This document shows positions 46,107 to 53,019 of a DNA stretch of 64,000 nt, piece after piece. The stretch spans positions 58,514 to 122,513 of the forward strand of contig JAKLHY010000013.1 in the NCBI GenBank assembly GCA_022709905.1, given 5' to 3'. This stretch comes from Verrucomicrobiota bacterium. GTDB lineage: Bacteria; Verrucomicrobiota; Verrucomicrobiia; Limisphaerales; UBA1319. Below the pieces are notes generated by a model. That model was not told the origin of the DNA, searched no databases, and worked only from the letters and a program-made list of their open reading frames with translations. The position numbers and the translations under genes were made by a program. Position 1 is the first letter of the stretch, and every line of letters starts with the position of its first letter.

Positions 46107-46784
46107 ATGAAACCGATGATAATGGGGCTGGGGATTCTGGTCGCGGCGCAGGTGCAGGCGCAATTGGTGAGCTATAGTTTCACCGGCGCCGAGGGCGGCG
46201 AGGCGTCCTTCGGGCCCGACGCGCAGCCGGCTGGGGCCTGGGCGGCGCCCATGACCCGGGGATCCGGCCTGAGCTCCAGCGCGAGCGCCAACACGTTCAG
46301 CGCCTCGAACTGGTCTGTCGGAGGGCGGGACGACACGGATTACTTTTCTTTCAGCATTCAGCCGGAGGTTTCCATGAGCCTGAGCCTGACCCGGCTGGTG
46401 CTGGACGAACGGCGATCTGGGACAGGCATCCGGGACTGGTGTGTGCGGTCAAGCCTGGATGGTTTTGCGGCGGATCTGAGTCAATTCGCGGTGCCGGACA
46501 GCACGGCCACACGCGCGGACCAAACCACGCTCCTGGGCAGTTCATTCGCCCATCTGACCTCGGATGTCGAGTTCCGGATCTATGGATACAATTCTGAAAG
46601 CGCCGGGGGGACGTGGCGCCTCGATAATGTCGAACTCTATGGCAGCGTCAGCCCGGTCCCTGAACCCGCCGAATACGCCTCCGTTTTTGGGGCGGCCCTT
46701 GTGGTTTTTGCCTGCTTCGATCGGGTGAAGCGGCAGCGCGAAGGGGCGACCCGGAATCATAATTCCCTTAAGGAATCGATTTGA
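46107..46784 (+). CDS. PEP-CTERM sorting-domain protein
   Basis: A 225-residue exported protein. It has a short signal (IMGLGILVAAQVQAQ) and a beta-sandwich-like body rich in Ser/Gly/Thr (SYSFTGAEGGEASF to GGTWRLDNVELYG). The PEP-CTERM signal follows: VPEPAEYASVFGAALVVFACF and a basic cluster RVKRQR. After the basic cluster there is a tail of about 15 residues, longer than usual. Such proteins are recognised by exosortase and linked to exopolysaccharide; no exosortase gene is in the window. A strong ribosome-binding site and AT-rich upstream region suggest high expression. Confidence 0.85.
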   Translation: MKPMIMGLGILVAAQVQAQLVSYSFTGAEGGEASFGPDAQPAGAWAAPMTRGSGLSSSASANTFSASNWSVGGRDDTDYFSFSIQPEVSMSLSLTRLVLDERRSGTGIRDWCVRSSLDGFAADLSQFAVPDSTATRADQTTLLGSSFAHLTSDVEFRIYGYNSESAGGTWRLDNVELYGSVSPVPEPAEYASVFGAALVVFACFDRVKRQREGATRNHNSLKESI

Positions 46785-46849
46785 TCCCCCCTCGAAGGTA
46801 AGCTCGCATTATCAACTTGCGCCCATTTTTCGACGTAAGACCACAAGAG

Positions 46850-46933
46850 TCGGGGGCAGCCTAAAAAGGCGAGCCCCCGGCTGCTGCTAAAGCATCATTC
46901 AATTCTGGTCGTTCCCCCGATGCTATTTTTTTT
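46850..46933 (+). terminator. Putative terminator region of the PEP-CTERM gene
   Basis: Two structures lie in a row: a CGGGGGC/GCCCCCG stem (46851-46857 with 46873-46879) with an inner GCC/GGC stem, then AGCATC pairing with GATGCT (about 46890 and 46919-46924), followed by A and a T8 run (46926-46933). The second, with its T-run, is the likely stop. Its loop is long (about 23 nt), so confidence is limited. Confidence 0.45.
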
Positions 46934-46942
46934 GGTCATCAG

Positions 46943-46982
46943 TCAAAAACAAAAAACCTGCCCCGAGGAGGCGGGGCAGGTT
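46943..46982 (-). terminator. Rho-independent terminator of the Cys-Pro repeat gene
   Basis: On the minus strand AACCTGCCCC (46982-46973) pairs perfectly with GGGGCAGGTT (46964-46955) around an 8-nt loop, followed by TTTTGTTTTTG. It starts 18 nt after the stop of the gene at 47001-47300. This is a textbook intrinsic terminator and lies tail to tail with the plus-strand one. Confidence 0.9.
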
Positions 46983-47000
46983 GAGGGGATTCTGTCGGGT

Positions 47001-47300
47001 TTACTTGCGGGAAGCCACCGTCTGGGACTTGCCCTTGGACGTGGTATCGGTGGAGCCCGTCTTGGCGGCCTGGTCTGTTTTGCCTTGCAGCGGACAACAG
47101 GCTTTGACCTGCTGCTGGGCCGGACACGAGGCCTTGGCTTGTTGCTGGGCGGGGCAGCCGGCTTTAGCCTGGGCACAGGCCTCAGACTTGGCTGCCGGGC
47201 AACCTTGGGCCTGGGCCTTGCTACATCCCTCGCCGCCGGCGAACACAGCCGGGGCAGCCAACAGTGCGGTCATCGCCAAACAAACAATCAGTTTTTTCAT
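47001..47300 (-). CDS. Small exported Cys-Pro repeat protein
   Basis: A 99-residue protein with a signal peptide (MKKLIVCLAMTALLAAPAVFA, cleavage after A21). The mature part has seven cysteines: C26, C34, C42, C49, C59, C68, C69. They sit in a near-repeat of about ten residues (GCPAQQQAKA, SCPAQQQVKA, CCPLQGK). Between them are Ala, Gln and Lys. A low-complexity Lys/Thr/Ser tail follows. In the periplasm it could bind metals or form disulfides, but no family is recognised. It has its own strong terminator and a TTGACA box at 47368-47373 (minus strand) about 70 nt upstream without a clear -10. Confidence 0.75.
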   Translation of the reverse strand: MKKLIVCLAMTALLAAPAVFAGGEGCSKAQAQGCPAAKSEACAQAKAGCPAQQQAKASCPAQQQVKACCPLQGKTDQAAKTGSTDTTSKGKSQTVASRK

Positions 47301-47521
47301 AGTCAGTATTTCAGGTTAATGTTCTCGTTCGCTAATTGCAGCGTAACGTCGTGCATTGGACCCGCCTTGTCAAAAAAAATTCAAAAGAAATCTAATTATC
47401 AGGAAAAGGAAATCTTACAACCTGTCATGAGTTCATCCCAGAGGCCAGGGGAAGCCCCTGCACCGTGCATGCGACGGGCTGAAAACGGATCCGTCCGGGC
47501 TTGGTTTGAGGCAGGGCCTTG

Positions 47522-48451
47522 TTAGGATTGGAAGGCTTTGCGCAAGAGGGCGATACTTTTGGCGACGCCCTGATCCGGGTCTTCCTTGCCTTCGAACTCA
47601 AGCGAAACATAGCCGCGGTAGTTGGCCTTGCGGAGGATGCTGGCGATGCGGGGGTAATCGAGGTCGAGGGTGTACCACTCGCCGCCGCCGAAGTAGGTCT
47701 TGGCCTGGACGAACACGGTTTTATCGGCGATGGCTTCGAGTTTTTCGTAGGGGTTTTCGAGAAAATTCCCGGTATCCATGAGCAATCCGAGCCAGGGGGA
47801 ATTGACGGCTTTATGGATGCGGAGCATGCCGGCGGGACTATTCGTGAGGCCCCAATGGTTTTCGAGGGCCATCACGACGCCGCATTCCTGGGCCTTGGGC
47901 AGGCATTGCTCGATGCACTCAATACACCAGCCGAAGGCGTCGTCCTCGGTATAACCGGGGATGGCCGGTTCGATGCCCCGGAGTTCCATGAGTTTGTCGA
48001 AGGATTCGACGGTGCGCCAACGTCCGGAGTTCAGGCGGATGGTCGGGATGCCCAATTGGTAGGCGAGATCGAGACAATACCGGGTGTGGATGACGTGTTG
48101 TTTGCGGACGGCGGGATCCGGGGAGACAAAATTCTGGTGGATAGAGAGGCAGATGAGGTTGATGCCGTTGAGGAAGGCGTGTCTTTTGATTTTCTGGAGG
48201 GCGGCGCGATCTTCGCTTTCGAGCTGTTGGTGGAGGATATCGACGGCTTCGATTTCGAGGGCTGCGGCTTTGTCGATGACCGTCTCGATGGGAGTCTTGG
48301 GGGGGCGGAAGTGCCAGTAGGAATAGGTTGAGACCGCAAGTTTGACGCGTCCCGGGCGGGCAGGGGAAGCGCTGTCAGCCGCCCAGGAGGTGGCGAGGCC
48401 CGCGGCCCCGGCAAGGGTGGAGGCAACGAAAGTTCGGCGTGATTGGTTCAT
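47522..48451 (-). CDS. Exported sugar phosphate isomerase/epimerase-like TIM barrel
   Basis: A 309-residue protein with a Tat-like signal (QSRRTFVASTLAGAAGLATSWA). The barrel has the metal-site strands IEAVDILHQQLE, LICLSIHQNF, VVMALENHWGL, LGLLMDTGNF, TVFVQAKTYF and YVSLEFEGKEDP, which hold the usual E-D-H-E set of the AP endonuclease 2/xylose isomerase-like family. Function is probably in sugar or inositol-like metabolism outside the cytoplasm, not assignable further. It starts just before (on the minus strand, 22 nt after) the alpha/beta-hydrolase gene, likely in one transcript. The stop TAA is followed by a sequence resembling the left arm of the 92-bp element. Confidence 0.85.
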   Translation of the reverse strand: MNQSRRTFVASTLAGAAGLATSWAADSASPARPGRVKLAVSTYSYWHFRPPKTPIETVIDKAAALEIEAVDILHQQLESEDRAALQKIKRHAFLNGINLICLSIHQNFVSPDPAVRKQHVIHTRYCLDLAYQLGIPTIRLNSGRWRTVESFDKLMELRGIEPAIPGYTEDDAFGWCIECIEQCLPKAQECGVVMALENHWGLTNSPAGMLRIHKAVNSPWLGLLMDTGNFLENPYEKLEAIADKTVFVQAKTYFGGGEWYTLDLDYPRIASILRKANYRGYVSLEFEGKEDPDQGVAKSIALLRKAFQS

Positions 48452-48473
48452 GGTATTCGGAGCCTACCATTTT

Positions 48474-50552
48474 TTAGGGATCAATCAATCGAAGTTTCTT
48501 GGCCGATAGCACTCGGTAACAATCCGGGAGATCGAACTGTTTCAGAACCCCGGGCAGGAACGTCGAGAGAGGCCAGGCATAAAATTCCGATTCGGCGATG
48601 GATTGGTATGAGTTCAAGGCGTTCTTGAGGGTCACCTCGACCACGGTGTCCGAGAGCACCGCGGCAAAAGCGGCTGGCAGGGCGCCCCAGCCTTTGCCGG
48701 CCAGGTGGATTTCGCTGTGGCCACAGGTCCGCAGCCAATCCAACACGCGAAGGACATCATAGGTCTTCTGGCCCAGATAGGGTCGATCCAGCATCAGGCA
48801 ATGGATCGCATAAAAATAGTCGCTGCCATAGGGATCCAGGAAGGTATTGAAACCGCAGGTATTTGGCCGCGACTCGCCGATGCCGCGCGCATCGCAGGCA
48901 TAAAAGACGGATGCGGGTTCCGCCTCGATCAACTGGCGGGGCAGGATTTCCTCGCGCAATTCCGCATCGCTCGATTGATGGGACACATAGAGGATGGCGC
49001 GGGGCGGTCCCTTGGGGGGGCGCGCTTCCAGCGGTTCGGTCGACAGCCGATAGACCAGGGCAAAGATTCCAGGTTCGGTTTCGACGGCATAGGTCGTGGA
49101 GCGGGGCAGGGGATATTGGCGCGAGGGCAGGTTTCGGAGGATCCGGTAATCGGGCGTTTGGGTTGGACGCGGGAGTTTCAGACTATGCTCCAGGGCTTGG
49201 CGGAGGGCGTCGTAGCCGAGTTCAGAGCGTTGTTTTGCGAAGTTCAACGAGGTCTCGCGGGTAAACGAGAAGACGGTTCGAGATTTGAGTTCGGCGACCT
49301 GGCCCTTGGGCGCGCACCGGAGTGTTTCATCTTTCTCCAGCGTCAATTCGGGTTCCGATTGCCGATCGGAAATCCCGGTGATGCGATTGAACCATCGGTA
49401 CATGGCCTCTCGATTCTCCTGGGAGTAGCCATGAGCCGTGGGGCCGGCGAAAAAGGCCAGATGATCCGCGGCGCCGAGCTTTTCGTAGAGGTCCTTGAGT
49501 CGGACATGGGCCTCCTCGGTGCCCCGGATATCAAAGAAATCCTTTTCTTTACCAAGGATGAGCACCGGTTTGGGGGCCATGGCCGCCAGGAAATCCTCGT
49601 GATCGAGTATTAGGGCCAGCGCGCGAGGCGGGCACTGTTCGGTATCGGCGGGCAGTTCATTTTCCAGGTTGCGGCGGAAGGTTGTCACGAAGCAACTGGG
49701 GGCGGCCATGGTCCATCGGGATTCCACGCCGCACAGCCAGGTGGTCAGAGTGCCGCCGCCGGAGTTGCCTGTGATCCCCAGATGGCGCGGATCCACCTCC
49801 GGACGCGTCAGTAAATAGTCCAGGGCCCGGATGCCGTCCCAGGCGCGCCACGCCCCCAGGAACTCGCCGACGAGAAACTGCTGGTTGCCAGCGTGGAGAT
49901 GTTCCCGCACGCCAACGCCGACACGCGAGCGGAGCTGTGCATCGGGATACTGAAGCCGTTCGCCTTGTCCTAGGGGATCAAAGATGAGGACCACGTAACC
50001 CATCCGGGCGAGCGCCTGCGAGAAAGACTGGTAGGCCTCGCTGGCTTTGCCGTTGTCCGAGTGACCGCAGGTGGCCACCACTCCCGGCAGCGGAAATTGC
50101 CGGCCCTTCGGGACATACAGGTTGCCGGTGACGAGCAGGTCGGGCCGGCTTTCAAAGATGACCTTCTCGATCCGGTAGGCATCCCGTTCCACGACGCCGG
50201 TGATCCGAGGGTTCAGGGGTGTTTTTTCGGGGAACGGACCGAAGCAGCGCATGATCCTTTCTCGGACCGAGGCGGCATAAGCCTCGGCGTCGGCTCGGGT
50301 TTTGATGGCGGCCTTCGCCTGTCGATTGGCGGCTTCGCAACGCCGCACTTCAGCGACCAGGTAATCCTGGATCATTCGAGGAAAACGGTTGAGGGGAGAC
50401 AAGGGAGTCGCGGGGGCCTCGGAGGCAAACAGGGGAGTGAGCACACGCCACTCAGCCAGGGGGATCGCGCAGAGGCTGAGCGTTGAGATTTTGAGCAGGT
50501 TGCGGCGCGTGATGACGGCGGAGTCTCGGAAGGGGATCGGGCTGGCATTCAT
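48474..50552 (-). CDS. Exported tandem alpha/beta-hydrolase (acetyl xylan esterase-like)
   Basis: A 692-residue protein. The start at 50552 gives a Tat-like signal (TRRNLLKISTLSLCAIPLAEW); the frame is open to 50633. The first hydrolase domain (about 110-390) has the oxyanion/strand motifs GVVATCGHSDNG and VLIFDPLGQGER and the nucleophile elbow GITGNSGGGTL. The late ILDHEDFLA/AHGYSQENREA stretch would bring Asp/His. A second hydrolase-like half (about 480-690) has FYACDARGIGES but its elbow reads LAGKGWGALP, without serine, so it looks inactive. The protein is probably an esterase on acylated polysaccharide, exported with the neighbouring TIM barrel. Confidence 0.8.
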   Translation of the reverse strand: MNASPIPFRDSAVITRRNLLKISTLSLCAIPLAEWRVLTPLFASEAPATPLSPLNRFPRMIQDYLVAEVRRCEAANRQAKAAIKTRADAEAYAASVRERIMRCFGPFPEKTPLNPRITGVVERDAYRIEKVIFESRPDLLVTGNLYVPKGRQFPLPGVVATCGHSDNGKASEAYQSFSQALARMGYVVLIFDPLGQGERLQYPDAQLRSRVGVGVREHLHAGNQQFLVGEFLGAWRAWDGIRALDYLLTRPEVDPRHLGITGNSGGGTLTTWLCGVESRWTMAAPSCFVTTFRRNLENELPADTEQCPPRALALILDHEDFLAAMAPKPVLILGKEKDFFDIRGTEEAHVRLKDLYEKLGAADHLAFFAGPTAHGYSQENREAMYRWFNRITGISDRQSEPELTLEKDETLRCAPKGQVAELKSRTVFSFTRETSLNFAKQRSELGYDALRQALEHSLKLPRPTQTPDYRILRNLPSRQYPLPRSTTYAVETEPGIFALVYRLSTEPLEARPPKGPPRAILYVSHQSSDAELREEILPRQLIEAEPASVFYACDARGIGESRPNTCGFNTFLDPYGSDYFYAIHCLMLDRPYLGQKTYDVLRVLDWLRTCGHSEIHLAGKGWGALPAAFAAVLSDTVVEVTLKNALNSYQSIAESEFYAWPLSTFLPGVLKQFDLPDCYRVLSAKKLRLIDP

Positions 50553-50846
50553 CTTATCGTCAATAAAAGACCCGAAATCCAAAGAAGTCCACACCAATAC
50601 TGGCTTCCGAAAACCGCAAATAAAATTCCTCAACCGCTAATGAACACTAATAAACGCTAGCCGGGACTGATTCTTGCTCCCCGATTACGCGCCGATCGGT
50701 GGATGAGGGGCAGACGGTGGTAGCCGAGGAATTGGGAGTGGAGGTGCGTGTTTGCGGGATCGGCATCGGGAGTCGAGAAAAGGGGTCAGTCCCGATTATT
50801 GTAGAAATGATTTGTTTGTTATTGGCGCGGTGGCATTCTTGGCCCC

Positions 50847-50998
50847 ATGCCGCGCAAGCTGAGAGTCCAGTATCCGGACGCGATCTATCACGTCAACCGG
50901 GGTGACCGTCGCGAACCCATCTGCAAGGACGGTCAGGATCGTGAGTGTTTTATCCGGACCCTTGCCGAAGCTGCTGGGAAGACTGGATGGCAGGTTCA
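50847..50998 (+). pseudogene. Truncated 5' copy of the RAYT transposase gene
   Basis: This frame starts MPRKLRVQYPDAIYHV and repeats the first 50 or so residues of the full-length transposase with a few substitutions and one missing Met codon (after YHV). It then runs into REP motif DNA and loses homology at about 50998. The HUH motif and catalytic tyrosine are absent, so it cannot be active. Confidence 0.85.
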
Positions 50999-51021
50999 AG
51001 GCCGGGGGTCAGGGCCGGGGG

Positions 51022-51951
51022 TCAGTCCCGGCTATTGGTGAGTTTCTTCAGGCAATTTGCCGCCGTGTGCCGACATCCCATCTTCAACCGCTCCGCAATC
51101 CATTCCAGCGTCATCACCGTCTGGCTTCTGAGCCGAGCCGCGATCCATGTCTTCTCGGCGTCGGTCTTGCGCCGCGCGGCCAAATCCTGTTCTGACCATC
51201 CCCGCTTTTCCAGTTCCTCCTCCACGATCCGTTCCCCCTTCCTCACGTCTGTCTCCCGCTTTTCCTCCCCGCCGTGATGCTCCCCCATCCCTCCTTCCAT
51301 CATTTCCAACAACCGTCCACGCAGCACCGCTCCGCCTAAGAACCACCCGCGTCTTACCCGTTTCCACTCCACCGCCTCTCCCTTCCCGCGCCGTTCCTCC
51401 ATCGCCTCGGCAAAGCGCCGGCGGCCTGCCGCGTTGTCCTGTCCGATGCCCATCTCTCCCAGCAACCGATCCACCCGCAACCACGCCCAACGCGACCGCT
51501 TCAAATACTCCGGATAACTGCTCCACGCATACCCCTCCAGCGGGGCGTCCTTCTTGATCAACTTGGCCCGCACCGGGTTCAGATGCACGTAGTCGCACAC
51601 CGTCCGCAGGTATCCGTTTCCACTGCCGTCCACGATCAACGCCTTGTAGCGCCCGCTGAACAGGTGCCCATAGACCTTGTGCCGACGGTTGAACCGCGCG
51701 GTATAGGTTCCCAGGAACCACTTCATGCCCGCTACCAGATTCCCCTGCGGCGTCTCCACCACCAAATGGAAATGATTGGGCATCAGACAATACGCATGAA
51801 CCTGCCCGCCAGTCTTCCCAGCCGCTTCGGCAAGGGTCCGGATAAAACACTCACGATCCTGGTCGTCCTTGAAGATGGGTTCGCGACGGTCACCCCGGTT
51901 CATGACGTGATAGATCGCGCCCGGATACTGGACTCTCAGCTTGCGCGGCAT
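51022..51951 (-). CDS. REP-associated tyrosine transposase (RAYT, Y1 family)
   Basis: A 309-residue transposase of the IS200/TnpA-REP (HUH, Y1) family. The HUH motif is H60-F-H62 in LMPNHFHLVVE. The catalytic tyrosine is likely Y121 in DYVHLNPVRA or Y114 just before it. Family features are PGAIYHVMNRGD near the N-terminus, GHLFSGRYKALIVD, and a long basic C-terminal part with a helix-turn-helix-like AERLKMGCRHTAANCLKKL. It is intact. Its stop codon lies inside a REP-like motif, so gene end and motif overlap. Confidence 0.92.
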   Translation of the reverse strand: MPRKLRVQYPGAIYHVMNRGDRREPIFKDDQDRECFIRTLAEAAGKTGGQVHAYCLMPNHFHLVVETPQGNLVAGMKWFLGTYTARFNRRHKVYGHLFSGRYKALIVDGSGNGYLRTVCDYVHLNPVRAKLIKKDAPLEGYAWSSYPEYLKRSRWAWLRVDRLLGEMGIGQDNAAGRRRFAEAMEERRGKGEAVEWKRVRRGWFLGGAVLRGRLLEMMEGGMGEHHGGEEKRETDVRKGERIVEEELEKRGWSEQDLAARRKTDAEKTWIAARLRSQTVMTLEWIAERLKMGCRHTAANCLKKLTNSRD

Positions 51952-52086
51952 GGGGCCAAGAATGCCATCGCGCCAATAACAAACAAGCCATTTCTACAAT
52001 AACCGGGACTGACCCCTTTTTCGAAGCGGACCGGCGTCGTAAGCCAAACATTGCCAAAGATGGCCATATCGCGTATCTTGTCTCCC

Positions 52087-52356
52087 ATGATGACGCAGAC
52101 CTTGAACGTGAATCTGACCGCTGAGCTCCGGCGTTATATTAAGGAGCAGGTGCGGTCCGGGCGGTACCAGAACGAGAACGAAGTCGTTCGGGATGCCGTT
52201 CGCCAGATGCAGGAGCGCGAGATTGAGCAGTACGAGCACGTATTCGGAAACTATCCCGATGCGCCGCGAGGGGAACCGACAGAGGAAGACGATGCGGCTA
52301 TGAAGGCTGCCATTGAGCGCCATCGTGGCAGGAGGTCAACCACGCCGGCGGCATGA
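52087..52356 (+). CDS. ParD-like ribbon-helix-helix antitoxin
   Basis: An 88 or 89-residue protein; ATGATG at 52087-52092 offers two starts. TLNVNLTAELRRYIKEQV is the ribbon strand and first helix, and RSGRYQNENEVVRDAVRQMQERE completes a ParD/CopG-type RHH DNA-binding domain. The acidic C-terminal part (GEPTEEDDAAMKAAIERHR) would wrap the toxin. The stop overlaps the toxin start as ATGA (52353-52356). The protein should both neutralise the toxin and repress its own promoter. Confidence 0.85.
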   Translation: MMTQTLNVNLTAELRRYIKEQVRSGRYQNENEVVRDAVRQMQEREIEQYEHVFGNYPDAPRGEPTEEDDAAMKAAIERHRGRRSTTPAA

Positions 52357-52790
52357 CTACGGTTGTCCTCGACACCAATACCGTCGTTAGTGCCATCTTC
52401 TGGCCCCGAAGCACGGCGCGTCGTTGCCTGGCGGGATTGGCGCGACGATGGTATGCGGTGGGCGTTTCCTCCGAAGTTTTCACCGAATACGAAGCGGTCG
52501 TCGCCGAGTTCCAACCTCGTTTTCCGGCCTGCAACAGCGCTGGCGCGTTGGCTTGGCTGCGCCTGAAAGCAGACTGGGTCGAGCCAATCCCGTTGGGCAA
52601 GGGCCGGAGCCGTGACCCGAAGGATGATCCGTTTCTGGCCTGCGCCCTGGCGGTGCGCGCCAAGTTAGTGGTTAGCCGTGACCAAGATTTGCTCGTGTTG
52701 GGCAAGCCCTTTGGGATCGAGATCATCACCCCGGCACGCTTTCTGGCCTGGCTCCGGGAAAACCGGCGGCCAGGTGCCTTATTAGGATGA
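52353..52790 (+). CDS. PIN-domain toxin, putative RNase
   Basis: A 145-residue PIN protein of the 'putative toxin, PIN family' group. Acidic residues expected in the metal site are D7 in VVLDTNTVVSAIF, E45-E48 region in SSEVFTEYEAVV, D90-D91 in DPKDDPFLACAL and D109 in VVSRDQDLLVLG. It would cleave RNA when freed from its RHH partner. The pairing of a ParD-like antitoxin with PIN rather than ParE is known in this group. The pair sits directly after the RAYT locus, in a plausible region of gene turnover. Confidence 0.87.
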   Translation: MTTVVLDTNTVVSAIFWPRSTARRCLAGLARRWYAVGVSSEVFTEYEAVVAEFQPRFPACNSAGALAWLRLKADWVEPIPLGKGRSRDPKDDPFLACALAVRAKLVVSRDQDLLVLGKPFGIEIITPARFLAWLRENRRPGALLG

Positions 52791-53019
52791 GCCTCCAAAA
52801 TATGGAATTTCTGGGGGACAGTCCTGAAGTCCTCACTTTCCTTTCATCCGGTCAGCATAGATAGCCGGCCGGATCGAATAGTCATCTGTGAATTGAGATT
52901 CAGCCAACAGGATGCCTCCGATTTTATTCGCGTTGATTGGCATTAACTCGCGTTTCGATTATGTGATCGGCAAACGGCAGGTTCTGTGTTATGCATTCTC
53001 GCGATCCCCTCGAAGAACC

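Larger units (their letters stand above)
50658..52020. mobile_element. REP/RAYT locus with inverted partial duplication
   Basis: The locus is built from a RAYT transposase gene on the minus strand (51022-51951) and copies of a short motif GGGGTCAGTCCCGGYTATT. The motif lies at 50782-50800, at about 51017-51035 and, inverted, at 52000-52018; a decayed inverted piece is at 50658-50670. Bases 50776-50998 are an inverted copy (about 95% identical by eye) of 51797-52022, which covers the motif, the 5' leader and the first 52 codons of the transposase. REP-associated transposases mobilise such motifs as single-stranded DNA. Confidence 0.75.

Noticed and set aside
47001..47300. Cys-Pro repeat protein read as a DNA repeat or CRISPR-like array
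   Set aside because: The periodicity is in the protein, the repeats differ at DNA level, spacers are absent, and signal peptide plus terminator fit a real gene.
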